Positions 56,539 to 64,000 of a stretch of DNA of 64,000 bases are shown piece by piece. Under the pieces are notes generated by a model, which was not told the origin of the DNA, did not search any database, and saw only the letters and a list, made by a program, of their open reading frames with translations. This DNA is from Thermothelomyces thermophilus ATCC 42464 (taxonomy: Eukaryota > Ascomycota > Sordariomycetes > Sordariales > Chaetomiaceae): NCBI RefSeq assembly GCF_000226095.1, contig NC_016477.1, forward strand, positions 2,170,001-2,234,000, in the 5' to 3' direction. Made by a program: the position numbers and the translations under genes. Position 1 is the first letter of the stretch. The number at the start of each line of letters is the position of its first letter.

Positions 56539-59500
56539 TTAGTTCCTATGAGTTGTCCTCTGGTCTAAAATCAAGCCATTTGACCAGGTACTACAGTTCC
56601 CCGTTAATGATACGTGAATCTAGAATTTCTTCGACGTCCTATTCTTCCTCTTCGTCCTCTGCTTCGATGTGCGTGGCAACCTTGGCGTTTTTTGGTGCTG
56701 GTTCGAGAAGTGAAATATAAAAAACATCCGTCTGTAGTCGCATAGATGACAGTAACGATAGTCGGTAGTTAGATGTCGAAATTCGTTCTTTGATAACAAA
56801 GGGTCCGACCTTCTTGAAGTCTAGCTTTGTGCTTGGTCGTTTGGTTCGTAAGTTTCGTACGATTAGGTAGACTTTGTCTCCCCTCTCTAGGCGAGGTCCC
56901 TCGAGCCTGTGTTTGTCGTAGTAGTTCTTCATTCTAGTTTTGACAAACTCGAGTTCCTTCTTGAGCTTCTCGTATAGTACGTGCATCTGTTCTGCTTTGA
57001 CTGCTGCTCTTGGCACTGTGACCTCTGGTCCTTGCCTAAGGTCTACTTCGTATCCGTAGTTCGCAAAGAACGGTGTGACTTTGGTCGTTTCTGTTGGCGT
57101 CGTGTTGTAGGCAAGTTGTGCTATTGGCAATAGCATGACCTAGTCGTTTTGCTGGTAGTTGACGTAAGAACGGAGATACTGTTCGACGATTTGGTTTAGT
57201 CGCTCCGTTTGTCTGTCGGTCTGTAGGTGATATGCCGTTGACAGTTTGCTATTAACGCCCAATCGTTACATTAACGCTTGCCAGAACTTCGATGCGAACT
57301 TGGTGTCTCTGTCGGTGATCCATTCTTACGGCCAAGCATGTACTGATGCAACTTGCCGATAGATCACGTCTGCCAACTGTTCCGCTGTCCAGGACTCCTT
57401 ATAGGGAAAGAAATATGCCTACTTAGTCAGGCGATCTACTATAGTAAGAATATTATTATAGATTACTCCTGTGGCCGTGTCCTTGGATTCTAGTAGCTTC
57501 GTGATGAAGTCCATCGTAACTGAACTCCATGGTTTGTCAGCTGTTGGTAGTGGCTAAAGTAGCCTATATGGCTTATATCGTACTGTTTTACTTTGATTGC
57601 AGATGTCGCAGTTCCGTACGACTTCCTTGACCCATGCCGTTAACTGTGGAAAGTCGTAGTGTTTCTTGACTTGTGCGACAGTCTTCGTGACTCCTTTGTG
57701 TCCTCCGAGTTTTGACTCGTAGAGTTCTCGAATCATCCGCAGCTGTTGATCTTTGTCGTAGATATACGCCTTGCCTCGGTACCAGAGTTTCCCATCTTTC
57801 TCTTCCACTTCGTCAGGTACCACTAGTCCGGGTGCTGCTTGATACTGTGCCTTGTTGATCCTTTCCTCTCGAAAGATTGCGTAGCATTCTAGGAACGAGT
57901 CAAGTAGATCATCTTCCATAGGTGTCTGCGTTTCGTAATGCAGCGTTCTGTCTGTTCGTTCCTTGAACAACGGTGGTGTTGTTCCCGTTCGTCCTTCCGT
58001 GTGATCCGTTCGTCGGCTTAAGATGTCTGCTCGTGCGTTTTCTTTGCCCTTCTTGTAGCGGATCTCGAAGTTGAATTCCGCGAGGAATTCTGCCCATCGT
58101 ATTTGTCGTCCGTTGAGTTCCTTCGTCGTCGTGAAGTATTGTAAATTCTTGTGATCCGTATACACTTGTACCGGTTCAATCGTGCTACTAAGGTATGGTC
58201 GCCATTCCTTGAAAGCTTCGACAATCGCAAGTAGTTCCTTGTCGTGGATCGGGTAATTGAGACATAGTCCGTCGAGCTTCTTTGAAAAGAAGGCTATAGG
58301 ATGTAGCTTCCCTTGTTCGTCTCGTTGTCCTAATTGTCCTCCGATAGCGTAGTCTGAAGCGTCCGTTTCTACCTCAAATGACTTCTTGGGGTCTGGCAGT
58401 ACCAGTACTGGGTCTTCAGTAATGGCGTTACGGATCTGCGTAAATGCTTGCTCGTGTTGTTCTTCCCATTGGAATTTAGCATTCTTCTTGGTAAGTTCGT
58501 GCAAAGGTCGTGCGATCGCTCCAAAGTTCCTGATGAACATCCGGTAGAAGTTCGCAAATCCGATGAAACTTCGTACTTCCGTGACTGACGTCGGTCGTGG
58601 CCAATTCTTGATGGCTTCAACCTTTGAAGGTTCCATCCGGATTTGTCCTGGGGATATCTCGTATCCTAAAAACACCGTTTTCCTGACGTGGAATTCGCTC
58701 TTTTCCTTGTTAACTAATAGCTTGTACGCGTGTAGCGCGTCCAGCACTGCTTTCACGTGCTTCCGGTGTTCGTCCATCGTCTTGGAGAAGATGAGTATAT
58801 CGTCGAGATAACATACCGCAAATTTGTCAAGAAAGGGTCGGATAGCTTGATCAATCAGGGCTTGGAACGTTGCCGGCGCGTTCGTAAGTCCAAATGGCAT
58901 GACGAGGTACTCGTAATGGCCATAGGGTGTCCTAAAGGCCGTTTTCCACTCGTCGCCTTCTTTGATCCGTATATGGTTGTAGGCCGATGGCAAGTCAAGA
59001 CGTATAAAATATTGGGCTCCTGCCAACTAATCTCGGAGCCGTGAGATCAGCGGTAACAGGTATCGGTTTTTCACGGTCTGTTCGTTGAGTTGCCGATAGT
59101 CAACATATAACCGTAGCTTTCTGTCTTTCTTGGGCACAAACAGGATTAGGTAGCCTGCTGGCGATGTCGACAGGCGGATATGTCCTCTTCGAAGGTTCTC
59201 CTCTAAATATCGCTTAAGTTCTTCGTTCTACGTCTGGCTCGTGTGGTAAATCTTAAAGAACTTCAGTCGTGCTCCTTCCTTGAGCTTGATCTCGTGATCC
59301 TATAGGCCGTGTTCTGGTAATCCTTCCAGATGCTTTGGTTCGAATGCTAGGTGTCCTTCGTATTCCTTTGGTACTTCCCTAGTCTTGTCTCGTCTCTCGG
59401 TTTTCTGGTAGTATACGAACTTGGTTCCGTCCATGGCGATGCTAGCGATTTCTCCTGTCTCAACCCACTACTCTAATTACAGTGCTCTACATTCGTCAAC

Positions 59501-60199
59501 GGAGAGAACAGCTATCGGCGATTCAGCTCGTTCCTCCTGTCGCGATATCGATGTCGTTGTGCCGCCTCTTCCAGAGTCTGTAGTGGTCTGCCTACTACTG
59601 TCCGTCTCTTGTAGTAGATCCGTAGGATATGCCTTCCCCTAAGCATCGTCCGCTCGCGATCCTTGCGCGCTCCCCATCTCGCTAGTCAAATACGACTCCG
59701 TTCGGGGTCGCAGGTGGCCACCATTCTTCTAGCTAATGTCTAGGTCGTAATCTTCATGCCATGGTAACCCCAATATCATGTCTTTGTTGTTGCCTATGTC
59801 TACAATGCTAAATACGACTGCTGTAGTCTTTCCTGCCATAGTGATATCGATCGGTTTGGTCTCTCTACGTACCCATTATGTCGGAAATGGCCCTTTGACT
59901 ATGCCATGCTTCCGCTTCATTCTCTAGGGTATCCACAGCTAATTCACAAGCGTCGGCGAAATCAGGTTCATCTCTGCTCTACTGTCTACTAGTGCGAGCA
60001 TTTCGTGCTGTTTCTACTGTGCTGTTATCTATAATCGCTTGTCTTGCCGCCGTCGTCCAAAGATTGCGGCGATTTCCTATGTTCCTGCCGGGAGGTCTCG
60101 ATATAGTGGTCTCTTGCGCTAGTTCCTCCTGTACTGCGCTACCACTCGCCGCTACGCGGGCGTTAATGGTTTCCGGGCCCCTCGAAGGGCCCTGACCCG
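56414..60199 (-). pseudogene. pol: Gyp9 pol, disrupted
   Basis: 3786 bp from the intact slippery site (GTTTCCC on the plus strand, 60199-60205) to the stop at 56414-56416. RT, RNase H and the start of integrase are open over 57554-59026 (490 codons, including YLDD), and the late integrase/linker over 56639-57136. The remaining parts carry TAA/TAG. Confidence 0.94.
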
Positions 60200-62424
60200 T
60201 TTCCCAGGTTAGTACTGACCTCTTCGGTTGTTCGGCTAATAGCAGCTTCGTCGATTATGCTCATTTCCGTGAGCCATTGAGTGCTTGCGGCTTCCTACCA
60301 TTAGGTCCGTTCTACTTTCTGTCGTACGTGCTATAGCTTCGTCTGAAGCTCCCGAATTCGCAATTTCTTTTTATCCGCGTGATAGAGGCAATCGTTGCTC
60401 TAGCACGAGTCCTATGTGTCTCGTCCGGTTCCGTAGTGCCTAGGCTAGACTCGTTTTGGAACTACCGTGATGCCTTCTAGATTGCGAGTTTCGATCTTCC
60501 AGAGCAATTCGGCCGCTCTGTTTCCTGCATCGTAGACCCATTCTACAGGGCACAAGTCTCCGTCCCTGTTTTCCTGTCAGGTCGGCCAGTGATTGTTTTC
60601 GAATTTGTCGCGGAAGTGATATCGGCATTCGTGTGCCACACACTGGAACCAGGGCACTTGTGCATGTGCCTCGTGTCGCGGGTGCAGTCGCATGGCGTCG
60701 CCTAGAAGGTATTGGAATTCTTTCCCGAATCCTTCCCATTGTATGTAGACCGTAGGTACTCCAATGCTAAGGTAGGAGTGTTTCTTCCAGTAGCTTTCCC
60801 ACGTACGTTCGTCTTTTCCGCGGTTCGCTCACATGAACTGGTATTCTAGGTTCCGCACGTCGTTGCTAAGTTGCTGGCCGTCAAGATGCTCGGTGTAGCT
60901 ATCGGGCCCATCATATGTCACGGGCTGTTCTCCTTTGATAGTTTCCACGATACGTTGGAGTTCCCTCATTTCGTCCTTCATCTCATCGCTCTACTAGGCA
61001 AGTCGAGTCAAGCGTTCATCCCGTTCGCACAGTTCCGTGTTGAGTCGGAAAACTTCGTTACAGTACTATTCGATTCGTTCCTGGAGGAATAGAGCATCGG
61101 GTCTAGGTCTTTCGATTCCTTGGGTGTCGGTTGTCTACGATCCATCCTGCCTCTGTGTGACCGTGAAACCCCACTGTCCTAAGGCCGGGAGAATCGAAGC
61201 TGGCGGTATATATTCTCCTGCCATGTCCCATTCGGCAAGACCTGTCTCTAGATCTATAGTGACCAGTTCGGAGTTCGGTGCTTGTTCGTCTTCACCGTTG
61301 CCATCGTATCCGAGACTGTCCGTGTCACTGCCCTTGTCTTCGTAGCTCGTGGCCGCTACTTCGATGACGTCCTTGGTAGTTTCGTCGATGGCCGTAATTT
61401 CCTTTCCCGGGGTTGGTTTCCATCCTTTCTTCGGGCTTCGGCATTCTTGCTTGTAGTGCCCTTTCTTTCCGTAGTTATAGCAGGTGACATTGGACTTGTC
61501 TTTGGTCGTCTTCTTCTGGTCCTGCTTCTGTGCTGCGTCTACATCTATGGCTCCAGGGTGCGTCCTATACGAAGTACTAACGTACGCTCGCTTTTTCTTG
61601 TCGTTGGCCTTAACCGTGGTTCCGTTTATTCGACCTCGTTTCTGCTGCTCTCGTATGTAGAGTCGATCATCGATTCTGATGGCCTGCGCGATGTATTCAT
61701 CCAGAGTCTCAGGCCGATCGTACTTATACAGCTCGTCCTTGACCTTTTCCTTCAAGCCGTTATAGAACAATTGCATCAACGCCTCGTCGTTAAGCTAAGA
61801 CTTGAGTATGTCCTGTCTGAATTGTGCGGCGTAGGAGGCTGCTGACTTGGTCTGTCGGAGATTGGCGAGTCTTTCTTGCGTATGAATCTTCTCGTCTTTG
61901 TCGCTAAAAACCTTCCGAAGCTCTTCTTCGAAACGGTCGTAGGACCGAAAGACTGCCTGCGTAAACGTGTCTCGGTCGTCTTCATCTTCCTCGGTGAGAT
62001 AGTCGTTCCACGTAGGCTCGAACCATCTGAGTGCCTTACCCTCTAGTCTTATGGCTACGTAGAGGACTTTGGCTTTGTCATCCGGAAACTTGTCGTCATT
62101 AAGCTAGAAGTAGGATCGGAGGTTTGTTAGGAATCCTACGAGATCCTCCTTGGTTCCTCTGTATTTGCCAGGTGGTTCGACCTTGATGCGCTTCGCTTTG
62201 GCGCCCTCGAGTGCCTCGATTTTGGCGTAGGCCTTGTTGACTAACTTCTGCGAGTACTTTTCGCGGTTCTCGAGTTCCTTGATTCGAGCTTGAGCAGCCT
62301 TGTCTCTCTGGTCCAACTCCTGAACCCGCTGCTGGAGTTGACCAAGCTAAGTGAGCAGCTGTTCGGCCATGACGTCGGTAGCCATGTCGATGTCGAGGTC
62401 GAAGTCACCTCCGTTCTGAACCAT
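60163..62424 (-). pseudogene. gag: Gyp9 gag, disrupted
   Basis: 2262 bp, ATG at 62422-62424. The longest open part is 61135-61779. In the zinc knuckle the second Cys has become Tyr (CYNY), and a handful of stops occur elsewhere. The frameshift hairpin at 60175-60192 is intact. Confidence 0.93.
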
Positions 62425-62451
62425 GACAGAACAAAGGGAGTGGTAACAACG

Positions 62452-62899
62452 TGTAACGAACCCAACTCAGACTTCTTCTGAAAGGGTCCAGACGGAGGTA
62501 GATTGAGCGGGACAAGCAGGCGGGTCGTCTAAGGGATTCGGTAAAGCCAAAGGGTTTACAACAACACTTAGAGTTGTCTCTCACAGTAATCAGCAATGCT
62601 TGGTATAAGTACTGTGATTGTGATTGTTACCACTGGTGAACTCCCAGAGTCCACCATAACGAGTGACTAGCTAGCTATATATACACAATTGTCTGTCCTT
62701 CTTCAATAGTTATCACCAGTACCACTTCTCCTTTCACTTCGTGATTCTGCGTTGTCGATGGTGACATGTTATTATCACTAGTGAAGACCTTAGTCTTGGC
62801 GGTGATAATCTTCTGATTGGTCCGTCAAGTGATTGGCTGTCGGAATGTCCCGCGTCCTGGCTGCAGCCTGCCAGGCCGCCTATGTGCTTATTCGTGACA
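62452..62899 (-). repeat. Gyp9 5' LTR (448 bp)
   Basis: Right-hand LTR. The self-priming pair is intact: TTGTTACCACT at 62624-62634 within the LTR and AGTGGTAACAA at 62439-62449 just outside (plus-strand view). Confidence 0.96.
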
Positions 62900-62904
62900 G
62901 GAAC

Positions 62905-63182
62905 CTTAGAATATCTATTACAATAATTAGCAAACTATTAGACTAGTAATAGCTAAGAACGAACGTATTAATACTTACCTATAGTATATAGATATCTATA
63001 ATATATAGTTATACCAGGAAGCGGTAAAAGGAACATTTAAAGCTATATATCTACTAACTAGTTAAATACTAGTAAATAGGCTTACTAAACGACTTAGCTA
63101 GTAAGCCTTTAAGCGCTAGAGAGCTTTCCTTAATCTTTAAGATATTAGTTATAGGCTCGTATAACTAAGGGGTAGAAAATAA
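62905..63182 (+). pseudogene. Cop1 fragment 5: copia RNase H end and pol stop
   Basis: The decayed frame reads QTIRLV, then QEAVKGTFKAIYL, LTKRLS, AFKR...RAFLNL and ends in RGRK followed by TAA (63180-63182). These are the usual closing motifs of a copia polyprotein. Several internal stops are RIP-type. Confidence 0.85.
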
Positions 63183-63231
63183 GTCAAATTCGCTAAATAA
63201 AATACTACTTAATACTCCCTATCTACTACTA

Positions 63232-64000
63232 TTAGCTATCGCTAGGATTAATAGCCTTGCCCTTACCTTTATCCTAGCCAGGTAACGACATAGCGCCTAA
63301 CGCGTTATTAGACGCGCTAACGCGAGCATCACGAGCCTCCTTGATCTTGCCTAACTAGTAGAAGATATCGTATATAGAGTAGGCGATCTTCGTAAAACGC
63401 GCGAGTTTAGCTTTATCGAGCTCGTACTCCTTTATATTATCTATATTAGCGCGTTTTAGGTCACTCTAAAGAACTATACATAACTTCTTAAGATCCTATA
63501 TATAACTATTAGCGATTCGCTTATACGTTAGGGGTAGAGGGGTAGGGGACTTATAGAAGCCTTAGCTCTATCTAGTAAAGCCTTCGTCAAATCCTTTACT
63601 AACCTAATATAAGAAGCAGGACTACTATTATAGTCAGTATAAGTATTATAAAAGCTATTAGACATATAGGCAATTAGCGTATATCTCCTTACACTTATAG
63701 GAACTATAGGTATAATAGTAATAGCAAGAGCTAGCATTAGAATAATCACGACATTTGCCAAAAGAATATCCTACTAGAGCCAACTATATATACATTCCGT
63801 AGGGCACCTTACGAAGCTCGCTAGCTTCGATGTCGCTATCTTTAGTCAGCTCAAACGATCCTAACACGACTAGAACACTTACAGTTTAGAAGCTAGTTTA
63901 GAAGCTTTAGCGCGCTTACGCTTTCGAGGGGTTACGGGAGCAGGAGTCGACCTGCTAGTAGTTATAGTGTTCGCGACGGGCGTACCCGATAAGTCATCCG
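63232..64000 (-). pseudogene. Antisense Cys-rich, helical protein gene downstream of copia pol (5' end beyond window)
   Basis: Converges on the end of Cop1 pol with about 50 bp between stops. Exon 1 (63883 to beyond 63998) encodes a Ser/Thr/Pro-rich stretch and a basic cluster (PRKRKRAKASK). A 47-nt intron (63836-63882) has a GTAAGT donor, CTGAC branch-like site and TAG acceptor, and splicing keeps the frame (phase 2). Exon 2 (63232-63835) has cysteine pairs, several now Tyr through apparent TGC/TGT changes, in a C-X2-C ... C ... C-X2-C-X6or7-C order, then a charged helical part (KEYELDKAKLARF, KEARDARVSASNNALGAM). Stops inside are TAA/TAG only in the parts I read. It may be part of Cop1, whose 3' LTR I do not see, or a separate neighbour. 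The function is unknown. Confidence 0.6.

Larger units (their letters stand above)
55308..62899 (-). mobile_element. Gyp9: gypsy chromovirus in Cop1, moderately RIP-decayed
   Basis: 7592 bp with two 448-bp LTRs and GGAAC duplications at 55303-55307 and 62900-62904. It has the same type as Gyp7 and Gyp8 (U3 type 1). It is the least damaged of the broken copies, with a 490-codon open stretch in pol and an intact frameshift signal. Confidence 0.97.

Noticed and set aside
63528-63761. Minus-strand open frame of 77 codons near the right end, hydrophobic.
   Set aside because: It is in a different frame from the Cys-rich antisense gene, which explains the same bases better through a canonical intron and cysteine pairs.

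Overview
This window is a block of nested LTR retrotransposons from a filamentous ascomycete (Pezizomycotina). I found no host housekeeping gene, rRNA, tRNA or CRISPR. The fungal assignment rests on three things: Ty3/gypsy chromoviruses with a C-terminal chromodomain; heavy C-to-T and G-to-A decay that turns CAA, CAG and TGG codons into TAA/TAG and leaves TpA-rich DNA, the pattern of repeat-induced point mutation (RIP); and short GTAAG...CTRAY...TAG introns.

Layout. The oldest layer that can be followed is a Ty1/copia element (Cop1, + strand), cut into five pieces: 21277-21605, 29208-31917, 47073-47463, 55070-55307 and 62905-63182. Five related gypsy elements sit in or against it: Gyp3 (+, ends 21271), Gyp5 (+, 21606-29202), Gyp6 (-, 31918-47067), Gyp8 (+, 47464-55064) and Gyp9 (-, 55308-62899). 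Further insertions lie inside those: Gyp4 (+, 11625-19115) and Gyp2 (-, up to 9333) in Gyp3, Gyp1 (-, up to 5498) in Gyp2, and Gyp7 (+, 39304-46895) in Gyp6. Every insertion with both ends in the window has a perfect 5-bp target duplication (TTACT, TATAT, GGTGA, CTCCT, TAGGA, GGAAC).

Gyp8 is the reference copy. Its two 449-bp LTRs look identical, Gag (753 aa) and Pol are open, and it shows no RIP. Gag and Pol are joined by a textbook -1 frameshift signal (GGGAAAC, 6-nt spacer, GC-rich hairpin). The primer-binding region is complementary over 11 nt to a stretch inside the LTR just downstream of the TATA box, so the element probably self-primes like Tf1/sushi elements. This pairing changes in step between subfamilies. 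The other gypsy copies are RIP-damaged relics.

The most interesting feature is a gene on the opposite strand at the 3' end of these elements, overlapping the end of pol. In Gyp8 it has two exons joined by a 72-nt intron and encodes about 196 aa: a six-cysteine cluster with exact fungal Zn2Cys6 spacing, then a coiled coil. A strongly diverged second version (Gyp4, Gyp6) keeps the exon 1 length, the intron position and phase, and the six cysteine positions. The gene version goes with the type of LTR U3. Cop1 is followed by an analogous antisense gene (63232 to beyond 64000) with a basic N-terminus, a 47-nt intron, cysteine pairs and a helical C-terminus. Gyp3 lacks the antisense gene and instead carries a sense extension of pol.
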